This document shows positions 24,681 to 37,188 of a DNA stretch of 64,000 bases, one piece after another. This DNA is from Lasioglossum baleicum (taxonomy: Eukaryota; Arthropoda; Insecta; Hymenoptera; Halictidae): positions 16,422,947 to 16,486,946 of the forward strand of contig NC_134937.1 in assembly GCF_051020765.1 (NCBI RefSeq), read 5' to 3'. The first letter of the stretch is position 1, and each line of letters starts with the position of its first letter. Position numbers and translations under genes: made by a program. The notes under the pieces are model-generated. The model worked only from the letters and a program-made list of their open reading frames with translations. It was not told where the DNA came from and searched no databases.

Positions 24681-27600
24681 TCGAAAGTGGCCAGCGAAAA
24701 GGATTCGAGCCTCCGACCGCGAGAAGATTTAAGAACGTTGTAAAACAGTGGAATAAAATGCTCGGGTTCTATGAGGTAGGAAAAGCTGCGGCGTGTATCC
24801 CGACCGAGTTTTCCTTTTGTACGACGAAGTCAAAAGACTCGGTCCTTTGAGGAGTCCACGAAGGACAAGGGCTTATCCCATTGGCACAGTGACCTTCTGC
24901 GACCCAGCCAGTTGTCTCGCCGCTTGTAAACGTCCTTCCACAGTAGCAGAGCGAGGATTTACTACGGTCATAAATTACGTCGGAGACACGGCGCGAGCCT
25001 AACGAGTGAACGTCTTAATAAGGGCTGATTTTTTCCGAGAGGAACGCACCTAATCGGATGGAGCATTCGTCGGAGAGCCATAAACGGTGGCCAGGTTTTT
25101 GGTGAAGTTCTGACCGGATGGCCGAGATACCCGTGTCTTCCGTCCCATCGACACACTGACCTTGTCAATGCAGGTCCCCTGCAGCAACTGCCGATGGTCC
25201 TGCGGTAGCAGGGAAATTTACAGGCGTCATAAACCAGTAAAAACGGTTCCCGCTGCAAGTTCAGCCGACAGGGCAGTTTTATTTGTGCCATACATCCCCC
25301 GAAGTGACGCGGCGTCGGCGTCGGCGCAGCGTCGCCCCAGCATATCGTCTTCTGCCCTCTAAAATGCACAAAAGTAACAATGAAACGCGCGATCTCGAGC
25401 GACCGCCATCCCCTCCCGAAAACTTTTCCACCTACAGGCAGCACAGCAAACTTTTCAGCGAGAACACTTTGCGCTCCTTATTCCGCGAGGCGCGCAGCGT
25501 ATGTGCACGGACGCGATATATTTGCCAGGTCGGCGGACCGACTCCGACGCTGCTTCTTCTTCTTCTTCTTCTTCTTCTTCCTCTTTCATAAATAAGAATG
25601 AGCTTAGCCCTCTTCCCGGCCCGTCCTATTTGTCGTTGCCTCGCGCCGAGCACCAGACGGAAATGAGGAACTAAGAAACATTGAATTGGAAAAGTCTCTC
25701 CGCTCGTTGTTGATAGTATACGTCAGCCCTGATGACAGTATTATGGGAGTCCTTTTTTCTAGGCGGGTTCGCCCGGGAATGTTTGATGCGGCACGACGCG
25801 CTTCCGGTTGGATGAAATTTGTTTAGTCGGGATCTAGTTACTCTGCGGCTTTTTGTATGCACGCGGAATTGCGGATGCTCTTCCTAAGTATTTGGATGTT
25901 TGTCATGGTTCAGGAATACTGGGTGTGTCTGAACATGTGGTACACACTTCAGTGAACTGGAGACGCAAGAGGACAGTCGAAAAAGTTTATGTGGACGTGT
26001 GTCCTACTTGGCCTTATTGAAATGTTTATTAATTGCCATGTATGTAAATACCTTAAGGTAACGTCAAATAGAACACATGTTTATATGAACTTTTTTCATT
26101 GTTTTTGTATACACCCTATAATTTATAACTATTTTTAATTTATTAGTATATTTCTTCGAGTTTGTTTTTGTCATACATTAATATCCAATTAATTAAAATA
26201 CTTTATATTTAGAGCAGGGGTAAAATGGTAGCGGTCATGTTTGTTATTAATAAGCAAACCTGTTTGCTGCAGGACCTTTGGTGGTCCTTCAAGAGCTACC
26301 GAAAACACTTGTGACGGTTCTTTGACGACCACTTTGATAATTTCAAATGTATTTCGAAGACCACGGTCCCCACATCCTTTTCAGGGCCACTGGTGGCGTC
26401 CAGATTGTTTTCTAGGGTCACCAGCCCACAAGCACTCGTTCTAGGATCACTCTATGGGTCTAACAGCTACACTTGAACGTGTCCTTTGACTATAGTGTCG
26501 TGGCAAGGGGGTGGAGTTATCGATAGCCTGGCAAAGATACCTGACTAGCTCGGTAAGCAGAAGATATTACTGAGACTATACCATTTAAAAAGTCAACAGT
26601 GACCGTGAACTTTGTAAAAGGAGGGCCGCAACTCCAATATTTGACAACCATAATACTTCTATTCTCGAGCCGCGTATCTCGCTGTTTGAATTTTTTCCTT
26701 GAACCTTTGAAACAGCGCCATACTTGAGAAACACATTAGATATCCATCTTGCATATTTTGTAGCGAGTAAATTAAAAAATGCGCGAATTCGTAATTTGTT
26801 AGATTAACTGGAAACTATGGGTTTATTATTATAATAATAGACAGTAGTTATCTCTAAGTTTGTCGATGCTTAAACTGTTACCTATATCTGCATAACAAAA
26901 AAACATAGAATCATGACAAATTAATAAATGAATGTATACACATTATGATATATACATTTTATAAAAAAACTATACGTACTCTTTCAGAGAATATTTTCTG
27001 GGGCTGGAGGTACTCGCCAAACTGAAAACCAGAATAACTCACCGACCGAAATGGAGGGCCCATGGGAATCCTCCGTTCTTTCGTTCTAGGCTGGTGGAGA
27101 GCATCAGTTAACACAGCCGCGCGGCAAACGGCCCAAAGATAATGCAATGCGGGGGCAACTCCGCGTCATTGCCCTAAACGCGCGCGGCCAGGTGAAGCGG
27201 CCGGTGCGGCGCGGCGCGGCGGAAGAAGAAAGGAGTGCCGCTCGTCACGGTGATTTTTTGCCGTTAATGAAGCTGTCCTGCCGTTCCGGGTAAGCTGCGA
27301 AACGGCCGAGCATTAGCGACTACTGGTCTCTCTCCCTCAGTGCCGGTGGTAGCCCTGGGTACTCTCGCGCGACAGTGCAATTACAATAAACTGGCAGCGT
27401 CTCGCTACCGGCACGCCACCGTCTGTCGACGCCCGCTGTTTCACCTTCCGCTCTTCCTTTCTCTCGATTTCAGCGTGTTCTCGCCCGCGGTAGGTCGAAT
27501 GCTAAGCTTCACGCTAGGCGCGGTGGGGTCGAGGCTTAAATTAAATCCGGCTAATGTAACCCCGTCGGGTATATTAGATCTCTTGTCTGCGGGCGCATGT

Positions 27601-30487
27601 CCTTCCTCCCCGTTTGCGCCAGGATTGGTCCGGGGACAGGAACCGGGGGCGGCGAAGAGCTGGGTGGAGAGAAGAGAACGCATAGACAGAGAAATTGTTG
27701 GACCACAGAGGGGAATCTCTGATCCTCTTCTTCGTCGGTGGCGTCGTAAAGGGTCTCGCAATCACCGGTTAATTTGTACCCGCTCGCCGGAATCCTTTTT
27801 CTCCGCCCCCTCGAATCTTTTCTTTTTTTTTATCGCGATATGCTTGTCAGCGATACCTATCCATCGCGTACAGATGCAAAAAGAAAAACGAGGGTGCAAG
27901 GGGTGGAAGTAAACTCTTTCCCCTACTCAGTGGACTACCTACTGCCTATCGGTGGTAGGGTTCTCAGGACATTTTCAGTAGGGAAATTGCGAGCTTCAAA
28001 AGCGCCCCGCCGCGCCCTTGCTCTGCTAATTTCTCCTTTGAACCTTTGTTACGATCACGCGTGCACCTTGCACCTTTCGTCGCGTCGCAGCCTCTCGCTG
28101 CATACGTCTCTCTGCACACGTAGCCCCCGCACGAACGGGGAACCGTTGCGAAAGGATAGCAAAGAGGGCGAGAGAATGAAACGGAGATGAAGAGGGATCA
28201 AAGAGAAACCAGCGAAGGCGGCGACGTTGTCTCCCGGCATCGGATGCTTCGTGATCGAATCGCTAATTAGCGCACGCTTTCAGTCGGCAAACTCTTTGAG
28301 CGGAGTAGCTGCTTCTCGACCCCCACAGACCCGGTAATACATTCGGATCGAGTAAATCCACTTTAAGGCTCGTCGCGTTACGTCTCGCCGAGCCGAGCCG
28401 CGTCGCGCAACGGGATCGGAGAACTTCGGCTGGGACAAAGTTGTCCGAAACGATTAATCGTGTTTATTCCGTGATTGACGCGGAAATGGATTCGCCGATC
28501 GGGCCCCCGAAGTTTCAACATCCGCCCCCGATTCTTGGTCTACCGTGAAATCGTCTTCGACTAACCGTCGCCCGGCTGCTACCGGTTAATTATCGGACGA
28601 CGATCGCAACGACGCTGACGGAAGACGCGAGCCAAAACGGTGATAAGTCATAAAACGCGGCCTGACTCGGCCCGACCGTATCGATTCTTAATACTTGTCA
28701 GGTTGTTATACACTTCGCCAGCCGGGGAAGGGATTCCACGGTGTACTCTGGGGCGCCATAAACATTAATCCGAATCTCGACGGTTCGCGCTTTCTGCCCC
28801 CACCGCGATCGAACGAGTCGAAGCCCGAAACTGACAAGACACAATATCTTACAATTCTCGCGATTTTATGGGCCTTTAGGGCTACGACAACGATAAATCC
28901 TCGTGAACGACGAAGGCCCGAGAATTGATCAGCTCGGGATTAAGGATCCCCCCCTGTTCGGTCGTATGATTAATATAACCCGGTTACTTTCTATTTTATT
29001 TATGATTTACATCCACCCGCTAACGCCTTCGCTGCGATCGATACGTTCTCGTTACTGTTTCCCCTAAAAAAAATTGTGCTTGTGTTATTCGGAATCAATG
29101 GAGAAATTAATTTCACGCACGTTAATAATTGAAAAACTATTTAAATCCGAATTCCTGTTTGTTATTTTGGTGGAGTACTCGTACGTACAAGACAAATGTT
29201 CCTTTCGAATTTATGACGTGAACAACGCGTTCTTCAACTTTTCATTATTTGCATTAAAATTTTAACCTTTATAACCCGGAGACTTTTCGATCATGAATGA
29301 ATCGGATGTTCAATAGAATGATACATATCTTTCATTATGGCACATACACATATATCTTATTCAAAGTATTAATTAATTACATATTTAAAATACAGCAAAA
29401 TGTTAATATAAAAGTCTTTTTTATTACATATTCACAAACAAATATTAAACGATTGATGCAAACGACCACGTTTATGCACAAGAAAGCTTGTGAGACAACT
29501 AGTGAGAAAAGAAGCAACCTTTTGTTGTTTGTTTCGTTCTGCACGTATCGAGACAACTGGGAGGGGTACTTCATTCCGTGGAAAAATATTCCCCTACAAC
29601 CCCAGAACCATTGGGAGAGAGTACTGTATCTAGATAATCTCCAAGATAGCAAGTCGACGACCATTGGTAACTCAATTAGAAAATTTGCGAAACGTGACTA
29701 CAAAGAGATAAGCATAGAATCCTGTTCGGCTCGAAAACAAAGGCGACCAGGTATGTTCCACTGAAACAGCAAACTCGCATGATCCTCGAGTATCGCGTCA
29801 GGCGCGACCGAACGAAATTCAATCTCGGAAACATAGTGATAGTCACCAAGGTGGGTCCGGCTGGTTTAATTTCAATGGCTCGAACTTACCGCAAATCGAT
29901 CGCGGCCGGTCGACCGGGATTCCAGTCGATCGTGGAAACACAGCTCGGCCGCGGTAGGAGCGAGTTTGTCGGCGGCATGGCACGAAGGCACATATACACG
30001 CGACATAAGTCCGGCCGCTTAATTAAGCGTGCGCGAGTGCACACTGCCCACCCCGTAGCCCCCTGGTTCGCCCCGCGTTGGGGGTTGGAAAAAAGATCAA
30101 TAAAATCCCTAGTCTACGGGCGACCGCATTCATCGGCCACCCCATTTCTACAACATATTTTGCAACCTCACCCCCAAAGCAAGCCTCACCGGGGTTGCCT
30201 GTTCGCCCCCACCGTGTGGCCCGCTCGGACCTCCCTCTTTAGCGGGTCCACGTGCTCGTTTCAGCCCCACCGCTGCGTTCTTTCAAGGGGAGGTGGAGGC
30301 CCGTACCGGAGAACGAGTTTGCGAGACCGCCACTAGGTGGCAATAGAACGGGTGGGAGGGAGACAGGACGAGCACGAACGCGATCCGACCATCCGTTCAA
30401 CCAGTGCGAGCGAGACAGTGCTCCGTTCCCTCGACCCTTCGTCCCGCCGGCTACCCACCAACGAGCAACTGGAGGTTCTCGTCAGCC
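24681..30487. other. Non-coding stretch upstream of a candidate promoter
   Basis: CpG-rich at about 24780-25640, 27000-28930 and 29760-30487, AT-rich at about 25900-27000 and 28960-29560. The longer frames (27340-27912, 29779-30336 and 24968-25444) have no recognisable domain and overlap frames on the other strand. Isolated splice-acceptor-like sites at 27340 and 27473 are not joined to any convincing exon. Confidence 0.45.
25553..25582 (+). repeat. (CTT)n microsatellite
   Basis: About ten CTT trinucleotide units, followed by a CCTC interruption. Confidence 0.9.
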
Positions 30488-30489
30488 TG

Positions 30490-30495
30490 TCAGTT
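30490..30495 (+). promoter_or_regulatory. Candidate arthropod initiator (TCAGTT)
   Basis: TCAGTT matches the arthropod initiator consensus TCA(G/T)T(C/T), which would put the transcription start at about 30492. There is no TATA box about 30 bases upstream, and I could not confirm a downstream promoter element at +28. A second TCAGTG lies at 30631. The motif is short and frequent by chance, so the call leans on the exon-like DNA that follows. Confidence 0.3.
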
Positions 30496-30955
30496 AGTGC
30501 CGTGGCGCCGTGACGGTACGGTGTAGGTTGCTACGTTGTTTTTGGCTGATCGTTCGCCTCGCGGAACGCGTGTCTCGCACCCGATGGGCAACGAACCCAT
30601 CCGTGACAGACACCACACCAACAAACACAATCAGTGATCCCGCGAGCAAGTGACTGCGAACCGACCGCGTGTGATCCTTAGCCTGTTCGTTTGTTATTTT
30701 TTCTTTTTTTTTTTGACAAAGGGCTTTTGCCCGAAAGTCAGCATACCCAGTTGTAGATAGGACACAGTGCGTTTTGTACATGCGATACGTGCGGGCCGTG
30801 ATCCAGTGCTCCGTTTCATCATCCACCGTAGATCCCAGGAAAAGGCGGGAACACCGAAGAGCCTGTCTGTGATCGATGATTATTTACGTGCTGTTCGGTG
30901 TGTGCGCGTTCGATGCCTGACCGACGTACAAACGGCACGCAGTGCGATCTCTGAG
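30492..30955 (+). other. Candidate non-coding first exon (5' UTR) of an unidentified gene
   Basis: From the TCAGTT initiator to a strong splice-donor match at 30955/30956 (CTGAG|GTGAGC) the DNA has the look of an insect 5' untranslated leader: CA-rich stretches (around 30605-30635), a T run near 30705-30715, and only short upstream frames. The frames are ATG at 30584 with 17 codons, ATG at 30780 with 30 codons, and further ATGs just before the donor that terminate quickly. A GTG-initiated frame continues across the donor but has no family resemblance. The downstream gene would have to be beyond the window or in exons I could not recognise. What is seen is the motifs. The exon itself is an inference and could be wrong. 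Confidence 0.35.
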
Positions 30956-33900
30956 GTGAGCATTCTGCAGATTTCTCATTTCCGATCGGAACCCGCGCCG
31001 CGCCGGGATAAGTGACGGGAAGCGCCACGTGAACCTGCCGCTTGGACGCTGCGATGTAGCGTTTGGTGATCTTGTGTCGTGACAACTGCAATTTTTGATC
31101 ATTGCAAAATTAGACCTTCCTCTTCGAGAAAGATTTCGAAGAGGTTCTTCCACACTCTTCGTTCCCCTAAATTTTCCGATAGATCCGTGTGAGATCAGGA
31201 GCCCCTAAACTCCAAAATGTGAAAATTAGGAAAGTTAGAGGAATCTCGAGGTCGTGGGTGCGAGGATCTCTTTTTCCTGAAATTCTGTAAAATATTTTTT
31301 CTTAAATAATTCAAGAATATTATCTGGTATCGCGCGTCTCTCGAGTTCCCTTGCAGCGTTCTCCATTGGCTAGATCACATCGACCCCTAAGTGTCCCCGA
31401 TCCCTAAAACTCCCCGGTCCCGGGAAACAAGAGCAGGGCATAAAGAGCATAATCTCGAGGAGTGTATCATGGATCGTTTGAGCCGCGTGTCGCGTCAGTC
31501 GGCCTTCCATAATCCGACTTATTGTTCGCGAGCCGACGGCCGTCGAGCTGGAATCTGATTTCGTTCTTGATTCAACGTGAAAAGGGTCCGGTGTTGAAGT
31601 TGGCCGACGTTTTCACGGTTTTCGGGTCCTGGATAACATCGATTAATCCACTAAGCCGCGTTCCCGCGACAGAATCGACAGGGCGAGGAGAAATCGAAGG
31701 AGAACGGGCCGTCGGAGATGAAGAGAGAATAAGGTGGATTAGCGAGAAGAGACCCTCGAAGGGATTCGGAGGGATCGTTGGAGCTGCGGCACGCGAAAGG
31801 GAGCGGGACAAATGAAATTTCGTCGTGGCAAATTGTCCGAGAGCAATGCCGCCGAAATCGGCCCGACGATTAACGTTGGGGGATCTCTCTTAAGACTTGC
31901 TAATTTGCTGGCCGGGATAATATCGGTAGGGGCGATCCATTAGCGAAGCGATCTATTTGCCGCGGATCGTCCGGATCGGTACGTGGACTGGTTCGCGAAT
32001 CGGTTGGACCCTCGGGATACATCTCACGTCCGGGAGCCCGTGACCGCCTGGAAATGATGCAACAGGCAATGATAGGCGAAAGAGAAAGGGGCAGAAACGG
32101 AATTGGAAACGGTCCAAGCGGACATCGGAATCGCGAGAACGCGTTGAACCGGCGGACGATCGGTCTGTGGCACGATCCAGGGCCTAAAGAAAACGATCGT
32201 TCTCCGGGATCTATCGAAGATGCTGGGACCAGGATCGATCGTCGAGGTCCTCCTGCTCGAATAGGGGTATTCCATTTTCTGAAGCTTCCGTCGGAAATCG
32301 GGCGATTGTAAAGTTTTACGATGAGAAACCGAGAATCGGTCGGTCCTCGTCGGGCCACGATCCCGGCACATCCGATTTCAGTGAATTTAAGCGCAGCCGG
32401 GAAAGTAGGTTTTGAATATTGATGAACCGGGTATGAATATATTCATAAGACTAACAGTTTATTTCTGCAGTCGAGTCGATTCGCCTCTCGCATTGATCAA
32501 TCGACGAGGATTCGTGGAAACCGGGCTCGTAGTAAATTCGGCCGATTAATATTCGTAGGCAGCCGAGGTCCGTCGGTACCCTTGTATACCACGCTTCTTT
32601 CCGGCGAATCTGCTCCAGCAATGCCCCATCGGCGAAATCCCTTCGTTCAAGTTTCTCTTCTGGTTCGACGTCTGTCTCGTGAATTCGCGACATCTCGCTC
32701 CGCCCCCCGGCGTCTTCATTACGAAATCTCTCTCGGTGTGTTTTACGAGGAGGCTCGCTTGCAGACGAATCGACTGAAAGCGGCACGCGTCGTAACTTAT
32801 CGTCTAGTTTATTATTAACAGCCGTGACGACAGTTTCACGAGCTCTCTCGTCGAACCCGAAGAAATACGGCGGATCCGCGAGCGAGCGGGCGTCATCGAC
32901 AAATTCACCGGGCGGAGGGGAGCCGATAAATTTTCGTCTGGCCCGGAATAGGTGGCGTCGTTCGAAATAATCGAAATGCTAATTATTCATTTGCATAATT
33001 AACGCGAGCACGATAAAGCGAGCTGCGGCGCGCCGTGAGTGGTCCCACATGCCATCGAAGATTAACGGTAGCCCTGGCCCCTCGCTGTAATGTTCATTTT
33101 GAATATTAACTCCTCGAAAATGGACGCGCGGTCTGCTCGTCGAAACGTTGCCGACGAGTTTCCACCGGTCCAATGAATCGCGAATGACGGTCCCCCGAGC
33201 GAGCTCGCAGTTGCAAATCGCGACTCGCAAAATCGCGTCTCCTCGTCTCTAGGACAAACCGTTCGATCTTCGAGGAAAACTGTTTTTCCAGACGTTTTCA
33301 AACGCCCGCCGTAATTTTCTCGCCCTTGTCTTCTACTCCAATTAAGATTCTAGAAAGCTTCGCGTGGCGGAGGTCGTTTAAATTCCCATTTTTCTGCTAC
33401 CCTCCGAGGCCGGCGGACGTCTCGCATCGATTCAGCAGAACCCAGCCGTCACTTTCGCCGGCGAGCGTAAATTGACCCGGTCGTTTACGGTCAATTTCCG
33501 AAAAATCTCGCGTTCCCACCGTCCCGATCCCGGAAACTCCCCTAGCCGTCTGGACGCCATAACTTCTTCTTCCGTGTCCCTTTCCACGTCTCTCGCGATC
33601 ACGGCCAACAATTGGCGACGCGAATATCCTTCGTCTTGCAACGATGTATCTTCCCCGAGCTGATTGTATCCAATCCATTATCCGATCCGCGAAGGACGCA
33701 GCGATCCACGATCAGATTTATCGGTAAAACTTTTTTCCGAGGCTGTATTATTTGATCGTAATGGGGGAATATATCGGAGCTTGTAATAATGAATTACCAT
33801 TAGTCTTCTGGTACGTTTCTTGCGAGCGTCGCGACGTTCAAATGTCAAATATTGGTTAACGATCGTTTTTGCTCGACAAACACTGATTTGTGCGTTACTG

Positions 33901-35076
33901 AATTACTGTTTACTAAATTATTGAATTGCATTAACACATATAGTGAAGTGATGATCGAACGCAATTTTTTTTATCATTGATGGCAGTTCTAGTCTGTTTT
34001 TCTATCATTGCCGCCAGTGAACAATTGTCTTTTTTTCTTCTGTTCTTTAACGTCGCATCACTATACCAGTGTTTAGGTTTCATCCCATATGTCTTATGAA
34101 TTTCAGCAGATCTTCTCTGCTTTGTTTCGAAGTTGTAGATTTCGTCTAGTTCTTCAGGTGTGTCGAATCTTGTGCTCGTCTAATCTTGTGCACAGTGAAC
34201 AATTTGACAGCGAAGTGTAATAGTCAATTTTTCAAGTCTCTCTATTCATCATCGCCGCTTCCGCTACCCTCTGGCTTTCCTCTCGCTGTCTCTTAATTTC
34301 GCACAGTCCCACATGAAATCAGCTGGCGCGCATCGCAATTAGAAAGCCATTATATCCTCCAGCATCGCGCGCGCGTGTGTGTTCATTCTCTGTCGAACGT
34401 CCAGAGGGGCTGGATTCCCGTGGAGTTTCTACACCTTCTGTCGGTGGGGGTAGATGGATGTCCAGCAATCAGGTGCACCGACCCCCAACTACCTTTGAAT
34501 TCGTCCGCGCGCACGGCAGCTGCTTGATATATTCTCGTTGACGCGGTGCCATCACCGTGCCGCCCCGAGCCCGCCTGCTGTTTCCTTTTCATGTTTCGAT
34601 GGTAGACACCAGCTTAAGAAAGAAGTCCCGGCCCGTTGATCCACTCGGTAACATCGTCGACCCCGAAGATCTCCTCGGAAATTGACCGTGAACGATTTAC
34701 GCCACGCGTACCAAACGACGCGTGCGACAACGTCACACCCTGCAACTGAGCGTTTATCTGCGTTCCTGCGCTATAGGCTACCCTGCTCTTTTCATTAATC
34801 TTCCCATACGATTTTCAAATTTATCGCCTCCGATTTAACATCCCCGCGTATTCCTGGGTTTTTGTCTGGAGTCAATATTAACCCCTCGGGGACGAAGAGT
34901 TTTTGAAACGTTGGAAATATTTGCCTTTGTAAGCTAAATGTCTTCAAGTTTAGGAAAAAATATAAATGTGTACTGATCTGTTGCTACGATTTATAATAAT
35001 TCAATTATTTGTTTGCGACTTTAAAAATATGTAACAAATACTGTAGCTTCAGTAACAGAAGATTTATAGTTGAATA
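30956..35076. other. Non-coding stretch, possibly start of a long first intron
   Basis: Starts with GTGAGC at the candidate donor. CpG-rich to about 33720, then AT-rich to 34250, mixed to 34790, and AT-rich to 35076. A solitary TTAACCCCTCGGGG end lies at 34878. Open frames such as 31900-32358 (minus) are overlapped on the other strand and match nothing I know. No clear exon is visible. Confidence 0.4.
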
Positions 35077-35300
35077 TTAACACTAAACCTACCACTGCCA
35101 GTCAAATGACCGGTTTTATATTTTTCATCTTACAATGATTGGAATTACGAAGTTGCTTACATGGAAATTGATTCGATATATTTTTTATCCAAGCACATAT
35201 TGTAACTAAAGTTACATAAAATCTAAATAAATAAAGCCTTGTCATTTTTGTAAGGTAAAACATTTTAATCGCTTTTAGTACTCGGTAGATTTAGTGTTAA
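35077..35300. mobile_element. TTAA-bounded miniature element, CACTAAACCTACC type
   Basis: 224 bp with near-perfect terminal inverted repeats. The left end is TTAACACTAAACCTACC and the right end, read on the other strand, is TTAACACTAAATCTACC (16 of 17). TTAA is at both edges, as expected for piggyBac-type insertion. The interior is AT-rich and has no coding frame. Just inside the left end is CAGTCAAATGACCGG, a small palindromic motif. A second member of the family is at 54282-54459. Confidence 0.75.
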
Positions 35301-35712
35301 TGACAAAGGCAGAATTTGATTTCGATTTAAAGAGATAGAGTGACATCCGTGCTTAGTAGATTCTCTTCGAAATTTTCATTACGAGTCTGACTGGATATTG
35401 TAATGCAAGGGGTAGTACATATGTATACGATTAGCATTTTCTTTCTATGTTTTTTTTTTTTTAATAAGTTAGAATTTTATCTTTCGTTAACACTGACTAC
35501 CACACGGATTTTATACGTTTCACAGAAGCTTCACCTGTTTCATTCATAGAAGCGATCAGCGTTATCAATAACAATTGTTATTTACTTGGTAACTCACCTC
35601 AGGCTACAATCTAGTTAATTTCAATATTAGTAAATTGATACTCAGTGGCATTAATTTGATGAGAACCATTTTTAAATAATTCCATGAATAAATTATCATT
35701 AATAAGTATATA
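35301..35712. other. AT-rich spacer between two miniature elements
   Basis: AT-rich, with a run of T around 35448-35462. TTAACACTGACTACCACACG at 35487 resembles the end of the neighbouring TTAA element but has no partner. No gene. Confidence 0.45.
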
Positions 35713-35876
35713 TAGACTGCGGATTTTATGCATTTGTGACAAAAATGGGTAGGTGCAATTTAAAACAATAAACCGATTCAAAGGATTGAAGAATGTCAAC
35801 ATATTATTTTCAACATACATATTAAAATTCTCAACAATGCACAAAAATTTGATTTTGCATAAAGATCCGCCGTCTA
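35713..35876 (+). mobile_element. TAGACTGCGGAT-family miniature element, best short copy
   Basis: 164 bp. The left end is TAGACTGCGGATTTTATGCA. The right end, on the other strand, is TAGACGGCGGAT followed by CTTTATGCA. The 9-mer ATTAATAAG occurs at 35698-35706 and 35876-35884, a plausible target-site duplication, but the left copy is separated from TAGACTG by six extra bases (TATATA). The interior contains ATGGGTAGGTGCAATTTAAA and a TATTATTTTCAACAT block shared with other copies. It has no coding capacity. It serves as the reference copy for orientation. Confidence 0.8.
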
Positions 35877-35884
35877 TTAATAAG

Positions 35885-36648
35885 CTAGTCGCATAAAATT
35901 TCGTTAAAATAATGATAATAGTGTGGGCATACATGTGCCACTGGTGAAGTGAAAGGTCAGATGAAATTCCGTTTTCCGTATCGAGAGTGCAGGACCAAAG
36001 AGTCACAAAAAGAAATGAAGTAGAGAATACAAGAATTCGACAACATTTTGGAAGATTTACGAACGGGATCAGTCGCACGGAAAGAATCGATAATCGTGGG
36101 TCCCGAGGTGTCCACCATTTTATTCCGCTCGTTAAAGGTCTCGTTGGATCCCGGCAATATTGACCGTCCAGGGGATAGTGATATCTCGGACGAGGGAGTA
36201 CGGGGGCATAACTCTCGCTTAATAAAGTAAGACCGTCGGGCTGCGACCCCGCGGACCGACCGCAAAAGTGGTTTAATCGTCGGGTATCGCGGAGGAAAGA
36301 GAGAGAGGGTGGCCGGGTTGCGCTCTCGCACCGATTAGCGGCGATTTCTGTGGGCCGGGCCATTTGTCAGGGCCGGTTGTAAGCGACGCTGCCTTTAACC
36401 GGCGTTGTTGCGCTATAATGCACGGAAACGATTCTTTATACCAGCCGCAGAATCGATTCACCGGCCTGGGCTAAACCGATCATAAATCTGAATGGCTTAG
36501 ACTTAACCCAAATGGCTGGTAGCGGAAGCGAGATGGAGTAACGCGGATAGAGAACGAAAGAAAGAGGAGAAACGTTCGACGGCGAAGAGAAACGTCGGTC
36601 GAAAGAAATCGACGGGATTCGACATGCTCGCGTTCCTGTATTGCTTCA
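35885..36648. other. Non-coding stretch, no gene recognised
   Basis: CpG-rich from about 36040. A 250-codon minus-strand frame starts here (36363) and runs to 35611 through the whole miniature element at 35713. Its sequence changes character at the repeat boundary and shows no domain, so I treat it as a chance frame. Confidence 0.5.
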
Positions 36649-36730
36649 ATTTTAAACAATCGCTGATCCGTTCTACACTGTCTTCCGAGCTGCTCCTCGA
36701 AGAAAGGTGGTGGACCGACGACATCGGTTC
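36649..36730 (+). repeat. Local duplication pair, copy 1
   Basis: Begins ATTTTAAACAATCGCTGATC and continues through CCGTTCT, GAGCTGCTCCTCGAAGAAA and GGACCGACGACA. The same order is found exactly 540 bases downstream. Confidence 0.8.
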
Positions 36731-36817
36731 AACTTTCGAGTCCTTTGTTTGAATGGAAAAATAGAGAACATTTTATGCACAGTATTTTCCATCGGTAGCT
36801 ATATCCTTTTCACGTAG

Positions 36818-37105
36818 TAAGTGGATTCCGCAGATAAAATTCGACTCGTGTGAAGTAATCCAATCGGAAGGCAATTTTTTTATAATAAAAACTGAAGTAC
36901 TGGTGGGAAACGCCATGTTGGATTAATCAGAATAAAAATCTCGTGTAGTAATATCTGGTGAATATGGCGGATGTGGTAGCGCATCTCGTCCAAGCAGTTC
37001 AACGTTTTCTTGACTGGTTTTGCAATTTAGATTGACCGATGATTTAGTAGGATTTAGAGATATTAAAATTTCATCTAAATCCATAAATATTACTAGCAGT
37101 CTCAC
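36818..37105 (-). mobile_element. Mariner transposase catalytic C-terminus, decayed
   Basis: On the minus strand, 37105-36923 reads a frame ending in ENVELLGRDALPHPPYSPD and then DFYSD. LG.D.LPHPPYSPD is a hallmark of mariner (D34D) transposases. The aspartate of YSPD (codon at 36955-36953) is the third catalytic acidic residue. After the frame stops, similarity resumes in another register as FLF, a stop, then LIQHGVSHQYFSFYYKK and later EFYLRNPL. These resemble the HLF.S.QH......F..Y..... segment and the EFY.RGIHKL end of the family. The two earlier catalytic aspartates and the DNA-binding half are not visible. At least one frameshift and stops make it a pseudogene fragment. It lies between the two copies of a local duplication. 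Confidence 0.85.
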
Positions 37106-37188
37106 GTTAAATAATTGTTAGTACTTTGGGTGGGACTCATCAATCCCACTTAAGGGCTGATGAACATTCTCAAGTGTGTCTTATTTCC

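Noticed and set aside
27340..27912. 190-codon frame preceded by acceptor-like CTCTCTCCCTCAG
   Set aside because: No domain. A second acceptor-like site at 27473 and a GTAGGT at 27489 do not define a coherent exon, and low-complexity serine/arginine-rich sequence dominates.
1..31470. CTCGAGGAGTGTATC shared between position 3 and about 31454
   Set aside because: A 15-base identity is expected about once or twice by chance in a window this long, and flanks do not match.
35611..36363. Longest open frame in the window, 250 codons on the minus strand
   Set aside because: It reads through a whole miniature element (35713-35876), has no recognisable domain, and its composition follows the surrounding AT/GC shift rather than codon usage.
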